Origin: Desulfobacter sp.
Lineage (GTDB): Bacteria > Desulfobacterota > Desulfobacteria > Desulfobacterales > Desulfobacteraceae
Assembly: GCA_028768525.1 (NCBI GenBank)
Contig: CP054837.1
Coordinates: 2,090,001-2,154,000 of the forward strand
Length of the DNA: 64,000 nucleotides
Direction: 5' to 3'
Each line of letters begins with the position of its first letter. The stretch's first letter is position 1. This document shows positions 52,395 to 60,659 of this stretch, piece after piece. A model generated the notes under the pieces. That model saw only the letters and a list, made by a program, of their open reading frames with translations. It made no database searches and was not told where the DNA came from. Both the position numbers and the translations under genes were made by a program.

Positions 52395-53306
52395 TCAGGC
52401 CGTGACCAGTTCCCGGAGCCGGGAGCGGACCACCCCGTAGTCGGCCTTGTTCTTGCACAGGGTGTTCAGGGTCTGGTCCAGTGCCTCGGGGGTGAGGGTA
52501 TCCTTGCCCAGGATCATCATGGAGCGGGCCCAGTCCAGGGTTTCGGAAATACAGGGTTTTTTCTTCAGATCCAGCTCCCGGATACCGGCCACCGTCGCCA
52601 CCACCTGGTCCAGGAGACGGTCCCCTATGCCCGGCAGTTTCTTGGCCACGATGCGCTTTTCCGTTTCCATGGGGGGATAGTCAATATAAATGTGCAAACA
52701 GCGGCGCTTGAGGGCGTCACTCATGTCCCGGTAATTGTTTGAGGTCAAAAAGACAAAGGGCTGGGTCCTGGCCTGTATGGTGCCCAGCTCGGGGATGGTG
52801 ACCTGGAAATCCGAAAGAAGTTCCAGGAGGAACGCCTCAAACTCGGGATCGGATTTGTCAATTTCATCCACCAGGAGCACCACCGGGTCCGGAGATGAGA
52901 TGGCCGCCAGCAGGGGCCGAGTCTGGATAAAGCGGTCGGAAAAAAACGCATCCTCATGCCGGGAGATCTCATCCACGGCCCCGGCCAGACTGGATGCGGC
53001 GGAGACCACCTCGTCTATCTTTTCCTTGAGCATCTGGGTGTAAAGAAGCTGTTTGGCATAGGCCCATTCGTACAATGCCTTTGATTCATCCAGCCCCTCG
53101 TAGCATTGAAGCCGGATCATCTCCCGTCCCAGGCAGCAGGCAATGCTTTTGGCCAGTTCCGTCTTGCCCACGCCAGCCGGCCCTTCCACCAGCACCGGCT
53201 TATCTGCTTCCTGGGCCAGATAAACAATGGTGGCAATCTCCGAAGACGGGATATATCCGGCCTCCTCCAGCCGCGCCTGAACATCCGACACACCTTGAAA
53301 CACCAT
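52395..53306 (-). CDS. MoxR-family AAA+ ATPase
   Basis: A 303-residue MoxR AAA+ ATPase. Walker A is VEGPAGVGKTELAKS (about 38-52), Walker B VVLLVDEIDKSDPEFEAFLLE (read in part, about 141-150), sensor 1 FVFLTSNNYRDMSDALKRR with the arginine finger in LKRRC. It powers remodelling or activation of client enzymes with the following VWA protein. ATG at 53306 has AGAGG seven bases before it; a GTG two codons earlier is also possible. First gene of the acyl-CoA cluster, divergent from a TetR gene over a perfect 17-base palindrome. Confidence 0.9.
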   Translation of the reverse strand: MVFQGVSDVQARLEEAGYIPSSEIATIVYLAQEADKPVLVEGPAGVGKTELAKSIACCLGREMIRLQCYEGLDESKALYEWAYAKQLLYTQMLKEKIDEVVSAASSLAGAVDEISRHEDAFFSDRFIQTRPLLAAISSPDPVVLLVDEIDKSDPEFEAFLLELLSDFQVTIPELGTIQARTQPFVFLTSNNYRDMSDALKRRCLHIYIDYPPMETEKRIVAKKLPGIGDRLLDQVVATVAGIRELDLKKKPCISETLDWARSMMILGKDTLTPEALDQTLNTLCKNKADYGVVRSRLRELVTA

Positions 53307-53421
53307 TCTCACACCTCTTTTTGTGTTTACATCCGTGAATTGTAATAGTTACCAATTCCCGGGGTAAAGGGCAAGGCAATGATTTTTTATCTTGACAAAA
53401 ACAGTAAAACATATTCTTTTT

Positions 53422-53438
53422 AGTTAATACTATTAACT
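53422..53438. promoter_or_regulatory. 17-base palindromic operator between MoxR and TetR genes
   Basis: AGTTAATA-C-TATTAACT is a perfect 8-bp inverted repeat around one central base. It lies 24 bases before the TetR start at 53462 and 115 bases before the divergent MoxR start. It is placed to let the TetR protein control its own gene and perhaps the MoxR-led operon. Confidence 0.65.
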
Positions 53439-53461
53439 TTAATAAAACACACTAACAGAAC

Positions 53462-54166
53462 ATGAAAACCAGACGTGAGCGGGTCAGGCAGATGACCCTG
53501 GATGAGATCAAGTCCCTTTCCTGGGACATGGTCAAAAAAAACGGCATTGAGCACCTGACAGTGAACGGCATTGCCCGTAAGATGGGAATGACCCCCCCGG
53601 CATTTTACCGGTATTATAAAAACCGGGACCAACTCGTTAAGGCGCTGGTTATTGAGGCATACACTTCTTTTTTATCGGCTCTGGAAACGGCCCGTGACGC
53701 CGCCTACCCGGCCAGCCCGGAGAACCAGATCTACCGGGTATACCTGGGTTACAGGAGATGGGCCGTTGACAACCCCAATATGTTCGGCCTGTTTGCCGGC
53801 CGGAAAGTCTACGGGTTTGATCCTTGTGATCCGCAGGTGGAAGACCGGGCCCGCGACATATACCGTTTCATCATTGAGCTGTACCGGAACGCCTGGCAAC
53901 AAGGAAGACGCCTTCCCCCTGAAAAAAAAGAAGGAATGCCCCCGGACTATGCAGCCGGGCTCACCCGCCACCACAAAGACCTTACCCGGGGCCTTCCGGT
54001 TGAACTTATTGATTCATGCGTCTGCGCCGCCTGTATGGTCCACGGCATGATTTCAATGGAAATTTCCGGCAGGCTCAAGGGGCTGGCCGGTGACGGAGAA
54101 ACGTTTTACGCGTATCAGATCAGGGAAATAATGAAAGGGCAGGGAATGGTGCCGGGACAAGAGTAA
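53462..54166 (+). CDS. TetR-family regulator divergent from the MoxR operon
   Basis: A 234-residue TetR regulator. The HTH domain is at residues 10-58 (IKSLSWDMVKKNGIEHLTVN, then GIARKMGMTPPAFYRYYKNRDQL). The C-terminal domain has YLGYRRWAVDNPNMFGLFAG, a phrase typical of the TetR_C_13/WHG-type ligand domain. No clear Shine-Dalgarno site precedes the ATG. It lies 36 bases before the M24-family gene and is probably in one transcript with it. Likely target is the 17-base palindrome just upstream. Confidence 0.9.
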   Translation: MKTRRERVRQMTLDEIKSLSWDMVKKNGIEHLTVNGIARKMGMTPPAFYRYYKNRDQLVKALVIEAYTSFLSALETARDAAYPASPENQIYRVYLGYRRWAVDNPNMFGLFAGRKVYGFDPCDPQVEDRARDIYRFIIELYRNAWQQGRRLPPEKKEGMPPDYAAGLTRHHKDLTRGLPVELIDSCVCAACMVHGMISMEISGRLKGLAGDGETFYAYQIREIMKGQGMVPGQE

Positions 54167-54202
54167 TCCCGGAGGACGACAACCCCATACAGGAGACACC
54201 CC

Positions 54203-55447
54203 ATGACGGATCAGACGGATCGCATTTTACCGGTTTCAGCACACCCTACGGCAGACGAAATATCAAGGCGGCTCAAGGCCCTGCAGTCCAGCATCCGGGA
54301 ACAGGGACTGGATGCCTACCTCTGCTTTTGCCCGGACAATATCTTCTACCTGACCAATTTTGCCAATTTTGTCCATGAACGCCCCTTTATCCTGATTATC
54401 CCCGTCAAAGGCCTGCCGGTATTCCTGATGCCCAAGCTGGAAGCCCCCCATGTCCGGACCCGGGCCGTTGGAGCGCTTGAGTTTGTCCACTATTTTGAAT
54501 TCCCCGCCCCCAAAACCATGGGGTGGTCGGACCGCCTCAGGGAAATCCTTTCCCCGGGGCAGCGGGTGGGAATTGAAACCCACTGCCCCCTGGCCGTGGC
54601 CGAAGCCGTGCCCGGCACCGCCCGGGCCGTGGACCTGGTGGATGAACTGCGTCTGGTCAAATCCCCCTATGAGATCGGGCGAATCGCCTATACATGCGAC
54701 CTGGTCAGCCGGGCCCATGCCATGCTGCTGGCCGGTGCCCGCCCCGGCAGAATGCCCGTGGAACTCCATTCCAAGGCCACGGCCGCCGTCACCAAAAGAA
54801 TGCTCCTGGACTGCCCCAACGCCAATATGCTCAACACCAAGTTCGCCGCCATTGCCCAGCCCCCCGAGGTATCCCACGACCCGCATAATTTCACCGATGT
54901 GTTCATGAAATTCACCCAGGGCGGCCCCCATGTATCCATCTCATCGGGCACGGCCAACGGATACGGGGCCGAAGTCGAACGGACCTTTTTCCTCAACCGG
55001 GTACCTGAAAAGGCCCGGCAGCCCTTTGAGGATATGCTGGCGGCCAGACGTCTGGCATTTGACCTGACCGTGCCGGGCAATATCATGTCCGAGGTGGACC
55101 GCAAAGTGAACGAATTCCTCACATCAAAGGGGTACGGCCCCCATCTTCTCCACCGTACCGGCCACGGTTTCGGCGTCACCAATCATGAAGCCCCCTTCCT
55201 GGCCGAAGGATATGACCGGGAAATCCGGCCCAATATGGTCTTCAGCATTGAACCGGGGATTTACATCCAGGGGCTTGGCGGATTCAGGTTTTCGGATACG
55301 ATCCTGGTCACGGAAACCGGCAACATGACATTGACATCAGCACCGGAAACCCTTGAGGCACTGACCATAGACGCCCGGCCGTCACTTGCGGACAAGACAA
55401 AGGCCCTGGCGCTGGCACTCATGACCCGCAAAAACCGCACCGTTTAG
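54203..55447 (+). CDS. M24-family (creatinase/Xaa-Pro peptidase fold) protein with altered metal site
   Basis: A 414-residue pita-bread-fold protein with a creatinase N-terminal domain (about 15-150: LDAYLCFCPDNIFYLTNF) and an M24 catalytic domain (about 155-400). Aligning by eye to methionine aminopeptidase and prolidase, the five metal ligands Asp, Asp, His, Glu, Glu become Ser247, Glu257, His321 (RTGHGFG), Glu350 (SIEPGIY) and Ser364 (FRFSDTI). At least two ligands are lost, so it is unlikely to be a dinuclear metallopeptidase and may act like creatinase, which needs no metal. The reaction is unknown. GGAGACACC precedes the ATG. It is probably co-transcribed with the TetR gene. Confidence 0.85.
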   Translation: MTDQTDRILPVSAHPTADEISRRLKALQSSIREQGLDAYLCFCPDNIFYLTNFANFVHERPFILIIPVKGLPVFLMPKLEAPHVRTRAVGALEFVHYFEFPAPKTMGWSDRLREILSPGQRVGIETHCPLAVAEAVPGTARAVDLVDELRLVKSPYEIGRIAYTCDLVSRAHAMLLAGARPGRMPVELHSKATAAVTKRMLLDCPNANMLNTKFAAIAQPPEVSHDPHNFTDVFMKFTQGGPHVSISSGTANGYGAEVERTFFLNRVPEKARQPFEDMLAARRLAFDLTVPGNIMSEVDRKVNEFLTSKGYGPHLLHRTGHGFGVTNHEAPFLAEGYDREIRPNMVFSIEPGIYIQGLGGFRFSDTILVTETGNMTLTSAPETLEALTIDARPSLADKTKALALALMTRKNRTV

Positions 55448-55470
55448 CCAGTGCCATCCACTGCAGACGG

Positions 55471-55989
55471 CTATATTCGTTTCTGATTGAATTTAGATAT
55501 TACGTTTTCAATCCCACTCGAGCCTAAAATGAGTATTAACGAAAAAATGATTGTAATCGTTGAAATCAACAAGTCTTTTGATAACACAGGCCCATTGGGG
55601 CAGGTACCCATGCCACTGATACCTGCATTTGCTTCCTTTGTTTGGATATATAGATTCGCCAGGAAACTTCCTATCCTTGTTGAAAATATAAAAATTCCGA
55701 TTAGAATTATCCCTGTTTGAATAGATAATTGGGGGTGGGGGCCTTCGTGTACCTCCCGAACCTTAAGGAACGAAGCCACACTATCAGTTTTAAAAAGTAA
55801 GAACATTGAAAAAATTAACAGAAGAATCAGAGATCCAGTGGAACTGACCAGGGTAAGCATTGGAAACGGCTCTGATGACGCTGAATAAAAAACCATTAAG
55901 GCAGTAACAATCTGGAATAAATTGAGTAAACCAAGATAAACCAAGTAGATCCCTAAAATTTTTGCTCCGACTACAAAATATGATTTCAT
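55471..55989 (-). CDS. Hypothetical small membrane protein
   Basis: A 172-residue protein that I do not recognise, with about four hydrophobic segments: near 4-24 (VVGAKILGIYLVYLGLLNLFQ), 40-65, 85-110 and 140-160. A basic C-terminus (SKFNQKRI) suggests a cytoplasmic end. AGGACACTCT lies just before the ATG at 55989. The gene is AT-rich compared with its neighbours, as are the next gene and gap, which may mean recent acquisition. It faces the M24-family gene convergently and I see no operon partner. Confidence 0.65.
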   Translation of the reverse strand: MKSYFVVGAKILGIYLVYLGLLNLFQIVTALMVFYSASSEPFPMLTLVSSTGSLILLLIFSMFLLFKTDSVASFLKVREVHEGPHPQLSIQTGIILIGIFIFSTRIGSFLANLYIQTKEANAGISGMGTCPNGPVLSKDLLISTITIIFSLILILGSSGIENVISKFNQKRI

Positions 55990-56121
55990 AGAGTGTCCTG
56001 TGTAAGGGTATTTCAACCGTCCGGGGCAAACTGACGAAGGCGTTGCCCTGGCTCCGTTTTTTCAAAAATCATGTATAAAAAGGCAGATCGGCGACAGCGC
56101 TTTGTTCTTAATTTAAGCCGC

Positions 56122-56868
56122 TCAATCAATTAAAATCATCCCGCAGGCGGGTTTCATTTCAGACGTTTCAGATTTCCATCCTGCAAGCTCCATCAGTTTT
56201 TTTACGTTTATTCCGAAACCTGACATGGATTGTCTTGCCGTATCAGGATTTCTGCACTCGCCTTCACCTGACAGCAGATTACATTTCAGGTGCTCCCCAC
56301 AGAATAATTTTTTACAAGAGCCTGCCGCGTATGCCCTGGGCTTTTCATACCCCATCTGCTTTGCCTTCTTTTCAATGGATGATCCAATTTCATGCAGCAG
56401 CCTGAATATCTCGATTCGCTGATGAGAGTACATCATTTCTGAAGGCAGTGTAATTTTAAATACGATTGCATCAGTATAATTTTGAATCCGTTTGCGGAAC
56501 CCCCTGGGGCCGCTCACATTTGGGGGGCACCTGAATGATGCCCCATAATTTTCACATGCTGGATTGCCACATAATATCGCCAGTTCATCACTGATTTCAA
56601 TTTTATTGGTCGGTATGGATGCCGCATCGGTTGCGCCTAAACGATGGGCAGTTTGCAATAACACTTCAAAAGTTTTTCGATCCTTTAGTTTAAGGACATT
56701 CTTATCATCCTCTGATGCAGATCTTGCTGATAAATATTCTTCCCAGGGATTGCAAACAGGCCTGGCGTCGTAAAGATTGTCAATATAACAATCTTCACAT
56801 AAAACCTGTTCCTTATGGTTTCGTTCCTCACCTTCAGGAATACTGGCTTCACACTTGTGACATTCCAT
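56122..56868 (-). CDS. DUF2284-family metal-binding protein
   Basis: A 248-residue DUF2284 protein, common in anaerobes. The first 35 residues form a small zinc-ribbon-like knuckle with CHKC and CEDC. The DUF2284 core then has ELAILCGNPACENYGASFRCPP, with Cys pairs, TDAIVFKI, and AAGSCKKLFCGEHLKCNLLSGEGECRNPD. Together there are more than a dozen Cys able to hold iron-sulfur or zinc. The N-terminal zinc ribbon in front of DUF2284 is an added feature. The function is unknown; a redox or metal-handling role is inferred. AAGGATAACC precedes the ATG. AT-rich like the preceding gene. Confidence 0.85.
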   Translation of the reverse strand: MECHKCEASIPEGEERNHKEQVLCEDCYIDNLYDARPVCNPWEEYLSARSASEDDKNVLKLKDRKTFEVLLQTAHRLGATDAASIPTNKIEISDELAILCGNPACENYGASFRCPPNVSGPRGFRKRIQNYTDAIVFKITLPSEMMYSHQRIEIFRLLHEIGSSIEKKAKQMGYEKPRAYAAGSCKKLFCGEHLKCNLLSGEGECRNPDTARQSMSGFGINVKKLMELAGWKSETSEMKPACGMILID

Positions 56869-57345
56869 ATGGTTATCCTTAAATTAGAAAAGAACTATGG
56901 TAATAACTGGAAGATTTACATTCTAGAACCTTAGATCTGAAATGATTTCCAGGGTAGCCGATATCAAACCCCAAAAAAGAAACAATATCCAATCATTTTT
57001 GGATCAGATTGGCTTTAGTCAAAAAGTAAATGAAGAATAAACTGAGGCCATTAAATTTGGCAAGCCTTTCCTTTATTTTTTGCTGCAACCATACTTAAGA
57101 TAATACCAGGGCCATGAATTTTTGAGAGAGGGCAACACTCGATTTGCCAGAATTGGCATTCCCATGCCACCCCTGACAACACCCTATCCGATTGATTCAC
57201 AAGGCATATCAAATGGATTTGCCATATACATGGCTGGCGGTGCCGGCCCAATCCCCCTTTTTTGGGCGCCCGGGCAGCGGACCGGACCGGGACACCGCCC
57301 TTAACCCCCTAATATTCAAAACATTCCACACACGCCCCCCTTTCC
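56869..57345. other. Long intergenic region before the sigma-54 operon
   Basis: About 480 bases with no gene that I can support. The first part is AT-rich and probably carries the DUF2284 promoter. The right part has GC-rich repeats of CGGACCGG type near 57278-57290, about 60 bases before the sigma-54 element, which could be an activator site; that is only a suggestion. No tRNA, terminator or riboswitch seen. Confidence 0.4.
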
Positions 57346-57360
57346 TGGCACACTCGTTGC
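57346..57360 (+). promoter_or_regulatory. Sigma-54 (RpoN) promoter
   Basis: TGGCAC-ACTCG-TTGC matches the -24/-12 consensus TGGCAC-N5-TTGC exactly, with GG (57347-57348) and GC (57359-57360) ten bases apart. The predicted start is about 46 bases before the SDR ATG at 57419. It would make the SDR and amino-acid ABC operon dependent on an enhancer-binding activator, none of which is encoded in the window. Confidence 0.75.
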
Positions 57361-57418
57361 TATTCCCCCATAGGCAATTGCCACGTAAACAATTAAAGAC
57401 CCCATAGGAGCATCCAGT

Positions 57419-58204
57419 ATGAATAAAAGTTACACAGATTCCATTTTAGACATGAGCGGAAAAATTGCCGTTATTTCAGGCGGGTCCTCGGGCATCGGCT
57501 ACGGCACGGCAGAACTGCTGGCCCGGCAGGGGGCGGTGTCGGTGATCCTGGATATCGACGAGGCCAACGGGAATGACGCCGTGGCTTCCATTACCGCCCT
57601 GGGCGGCAAGGCCGAATTCATTGCCTGCAACGTCACCTCGGAAAAGGACTGCAAATCAGCCATCGACCAGGTCACCCGGCGCCACGGCAGGATTGACGTG
57701 CTTTTTAACAATGCCGGGGTCATCCGCAGAAAAACCGTGGAAGACCTGGAAGAAAATGAATGGGACCTGGTCATTGACGTCACCATCAAAGGCGCCTTTC
57801 TGCTGTCCAAATACTGCGTGCCGGTCATGGCAGAGAACGGCGGGGGCAGCATCATCAACACCGGTTCCGGATGGGGGCTCAAGGGCGGCAACCAGGCGGT
57901 TTCCTATTGTGCGGCAAAAGGCGGCATCGTGAACATGACCCGGGCCATGGCCATCGACCACGGTCCCCAGAATATCCGGGTCAACTCCGTGAGCCCCGGC
58001 GACATCGACACACCGCTGCTCCACGACGAAGCAAAGCAGCTGGGCGAAGATGACGCCGCCTTTATGGAAGATGCGGCGGACCGCCCCCTGAAACGGGTGG
58101 GCCAACCCGTTGACGTAGCCAATGCGGTCCTCTTTTTTGCCAGCCCCATGTCCCAGTGGGTCACCGGCGCCAATCTCACGGTGGATGGCGGCGGGCTGGC
58201 CTGA
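57419..58204 (+). CDS. Short-chain dehydrogenase/reductase, first gene of the sigma-54 operon
   Basis: A 261-residue classical SDR. The cofactor motif is AVISGGSSGIGYGTAELLARQG (in part, about 17-35). NNAGVIRRK follows near 94, catalytic Ser in NTGSGWGLKGG, and Tyr-Lys in SYCAAKGG. The C-terminal VNSVSPGDIDTPLL and GANLTVDGGGLA are typical. An acidic residue ends strand 2 (ILDIDEANG), which favours NAD over NADP. It probably acts on a hydroxy- or oxo-compound linked to the amino-acid transporter genes that follow, 64 bases downstream. Confidence 0.88.
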   Translation: MNKSYTDSILDMSGKIAVISGGSSGIGYGTAELLARQGAVSVILDIDEANGNDAVASITALGGKAEFIACNVTSEKDCKSAIDQVTRRHGRIDVLFNNAGVIRRKTVEDLEENEWDLVIDVTIKGAFLLSKYCVPVMAENGGGSIINTGSGWGLKGGNQAVSYCAAKGGIVNMTRAMAIDHGPQNIRVNSVSPGDIDTPLLHDEAKQLGEDDAAFMEDAADRPLKRVGQPVDVANAVLFFASPMSQWVTGANLTVDGGGLA

Positions 58205-58268
58205 TACCCAGAATTACCGGCAGAAACCCGAACAGAAAAATAAGCTGCCCCCGGGGAGGAGAAACCAG

Positions 58269-59051
58269 ATGAACCACAGCGACTATGCCATATCCGTTGA
58301 CAACCTGCACAAAAGCTTCGGCCCCCTTGAGGTGCTCAAGGGCATCAATTTTGCGGCTAAAAAAGGGGAAGTCATCTGCCTGCTGGGCAGTTCCGGCTCG
58401 GGGAAAAGCACCCTGCTGCGGAGCATCAACCTCTTGGAGATCCCCCAGCAGGGGGATGTATATATCGCCGGGGAGCTTATCCGCATGCAGGGGGAAGGCG
58501 ACAAGCGCCGGGCCGGGGACAAGGCCCAGATCAACCGGATCCGGGCCAAGCTGGGCATGGTATTTCAGAATTTCAACCTCTGGACCCATATGACCATTCT
58601 CCAGAATGTCATGGAAGGGCAGGTCCAGGTGCTGGGCCGGACAAAGGTCGAGGCCAGGGACACCGCCCTCAAATACCTGGTAAAGGTGGGGGTGGCCGAC
58701 AAGGCCGATGCCTATCCCAGCCAGCTTTCCGGCGGCCAGCAGCAGCGGGTGGCCATCGCCCGGGCCCTGGCCATGGACCCGGCGCTGCTCCTCTTTGACG
58801 AGCCCACTTCGGCCCTGGACCCGGAGCTCGTCCAGGAGGTGCTCCAGGTCATGCGGGCCCTGGCCGCAGAAGGCCGGACCATGCTTATCGTCACCCATGA
58901 GATGGAATTTGCACGGGAGGTTTCATCAAGAATTGTTTTTCTGGACGCAGGAGAAATAACCGAAGACGGCCCGCCGGAAACGGTTTTCACCCATCCCGCC
59001 ACAGACCGTTTCCGGCAGTTCATCACCATGAACCCCTCAGCACTGAACTAA
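58269..59051 (+). CDS. Polar amino-acid ABC transporter ATPase (HisP/GlnQ-like)
   Basis: A 260-residue ATPase. Walker A is CLLGSSGSGKSTLLRS (about 37-52), the signature AYPSQLSGGQQQRVAIARALA, Walker B LLLFDEPTSALDPE and switch His in IVTHEMEFA. VFQNFNLWTHMT is typical of the polar amino-acid group (HisP, OccP). GGGGAGGAG precedes the ATG at 58269; longer in-frame starts would overlap the SDR gene. It powers the two permeases encoded downstream. Confidence 0.93.
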   Translation: MNHSDYAISVDNLHKSFGPLEVLKGINFAAKKGEVICLLGSSGSGKSTLLRSINLLEIPQQGDVYIAGELIRMQGEGDKRRAGDKAQINRIRAKLGMVFQNFNLWTHMTILQNVMEGQVQVLGRTKVEARDTALKYLVKVGVADKADAYPSQLSGGQQQRVAIARALAMDPALLLFDEPTSALDPELVQEVLQVMRALAAEGRTMLIVTHEMEFAREVSSRIVFLDAGEITEDGPPETVFTHPATDRFRQFITMNPSALN

Positions 59052-59089
59052 CACCTAACTTTCACCGGATAGGAACGCAAGGAGGCAGG

Positions 59090-59105
59090 GCCCGGAAATC
59101 CGGGC
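59090..59105 (+). repeat. Hairpin between ATPase and binding-protein genes
   Basis: GCCCGG-AAAT-CCGGGC forms a 6-bp stem with a 4-base loop in the 107-base gap before the binding-protein gene. It may stabilise the downstream mRNA segment, as is usual for binding proteins that are needed in excess. Confidence 0.5.
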
Positions 59106-59158
59106 AAAGCATAGACGCAGAAAAAAGACACCCATAACACAAACACAAGGAGTAAATC

Positions 59159-59908
59159 ATGAAAAAGATTGTTGCTTATCTGATGTTCGTACTGTTGATG
59201 ACCGCAGGTTCCGCCATGTCCATGGACAAGGTGAAAATTGCCAATGAAACCGCCACCCCGCCCTTTAATTTCGTGGACGGGAACGGGAAGATACAGGGCT
59301 TTGACGTGGAGATCGCCGCGGCCCTGTGCGATGTCATGGGTGTTGAAAAAGTAGATGTCATCCAGGACTGGGACGGGATGATCCCAGGCCTTTTATCCAA
59401 AAAATTCGATGCCATCATCTCGGATATGTCCATCACGGAAAAACGCAAACGGGTGGTCAATTTTTCCAGCTCCTACTACGATGAAACCGGCCTGTTCATC
59501 GGCCGGACAGCAGATAATTTCAACTTCAGTGCCGCAGGCCTCAAAGGAAAGAAAATCGGGGTACAGCGGGCCACCACCTGGGCCAACTACATCAAAGGGG
59601 TTTACGGAAAATCCGTGGAGATCAAGTATTACGACACCCCGGCCGGCCAGGTGCTGGACCTTAAATCCGGGCGGATCGACCTGGTGCTGGCCTCGGACAT
59701 TTTCGTAAACAAGACCCTGGCCGATCCCGAAAACAAAGGCCTCAAACAGATGGGCACCCCGGTCACCGACCGCAAATACATCGGTGAGGGGGTTGGCATT
59801 GCCATCCGCAAAGAAGACAGAGCACTTCTCGAATCCTTCAATAAGGCCCTGGCCGAAATCAAGGCCAACGGCACCTACGATAAAATTTACACCAAATGGT
59901 TTAAATAA
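59159..59908 (+). CDS. Polar amino-acid ABC substrate-binding protein
   Basis: A 249-residue periplasmic binding protein of family 3 (HisJ/ArgT/opine type). A signal peptide covers about residues 1-21 (ending AGSAMSM). The mature part has IANETATPPFNFVDGNGKIQGFDVEIA (in part), VIQDWDGMIPGLLSKKFDAIISDMSITEKRKRVVNFS, again in overlapping parts, which is the family's central signature, and AGQVLDLKSGRIDLVLASD. The ligand is probably a basic or polar amino acid or an opine-like compound; the residues that choose it cannot be judged by eye. CAAGGAG precedes the ATG. Confidence 0.92.
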   Translation: MKKIVAYLMFVLLMTAGSAMSMDKVKIANETATPPFNFVDGNGKIQGFDVEIAAALCDVMGVEKVDVIQDWDGMIPGLLSKKFDAIISDMSITEKRKRVVNFSSSYYDETGLFIGRTADNFNFSAAGLKGKKIGVQRATTWANYIKGVYGKSVEIKYYDTPAGQVLDLKSGRIDLVLASDIFVNKTLADPENKGLKQMGTPVTDRKYIGEGVGIAIRKEDRALLESFNKALAEIKANGTYDKIYTKWFK

Positions 59909-59966
59909 GATTTAAAGGTGCGGCCCGGCAGCCATGGACCGCACCATCCCACAAGGGAGGTTGCGC

Positions 59967-60659
59967 GTGATTGATCTTTACGGATACGGCGGTGCACTGG
60001 CAGCCGGCACCGCAGGCACCATAAAAATAATGATGATGTCCCTGGCCGTGGGCCTGGTGTCCGGTATGGCCGGAGCCGGGGCCAAACTTTCCGGCGTCAG
60101 GCTCCTTGCCTGGTTCACCGATGCCTGGACCATTGTCATCCGGGGGGTGCCCGAACTGATTCTCGTCCTTTTTGTCTATTTCGGCGGTTCCACCCTCATC
60201 AGCGGGCTCGCCGGCCTGATGGGATATGAGGTCTATGTTGACATCAATCCCCTGGCCGCAGCGGTCTTTACTTTGGGCCTGGTTTACGGGGCCTATGCCA
60301 CCGATGTTTTCAGGGTTTCCATTCTGGCTGTGGCCAAGGGGGAGCTGGAGGCGGCCCGGGCCATCGGCATGGGCCGGGCCAAGGTTTTTTTCAGGATCCT
60401 ATTTCCCCAGATCTGGCGGTATGCCCTGCCGGGCCTGGGGAACCTGTTTATGATCCTGCAAAAGGATACGGCCCTGGTATCGGTGATCGGGATGAATGAA
60501 CTCATGCGCAATGCGGCCCAGGCCGTGGCCAATACCCGCAAACCCTTCACCTTCTACATCACTGCCGCCCTGATCTACCTGGGCATAACCACAATCACCA
60601 CCGTGGTGCTCCATTTCCTGGAACAGCGGGCCAACCGCGGTGTGGCAACGGTGTCATAA
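59967..60659 (+). CDS. Polar amino-acid ABC permease (HisQ-like)
   Basis: A 230-residue permease with about five helices. I prefer GTG at 59967 because AGGGAGG lies six bases before it; an ATG at 59934 would add eleven residues before the usual N-terminus. The EAA loop is GELEAARAIGMGRAKVFFRILFPQIWRYALPG (about 125-155), which docks with the ATPase. RGVPELILVLFVYFGG is typical of HisQ-type members. Its stop overlaps the start of the second permease gene by one base (TAATG). Confidence 0.92.
   Translation: MIDLYGYGGALAAGTAGTIKIMMMSLAVGLVSGMAGAGAKLSGVRLLAWFTDAWTIVIRGVPELILVLFVYFGGSTLISGLAGLMGYEVYVDINPLAAAVFTLGLVYGAYATDVFRVSILAVAKGELEAARAIGMGRAKVFFRILFPQIWRYALPGLGNLFMILQKDTALVSVIGMNELMRNAAQAVANTRKPFTFYITAALIYLGITTITTVVLHFLEQRANRGVATVS

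Noticed and set aside
57120..57304. Small + strand open frames in the gap before the sigma-54 promoter
   Set aside because: No ribosome-binding sites, no family features and no coding-like codon pattern.
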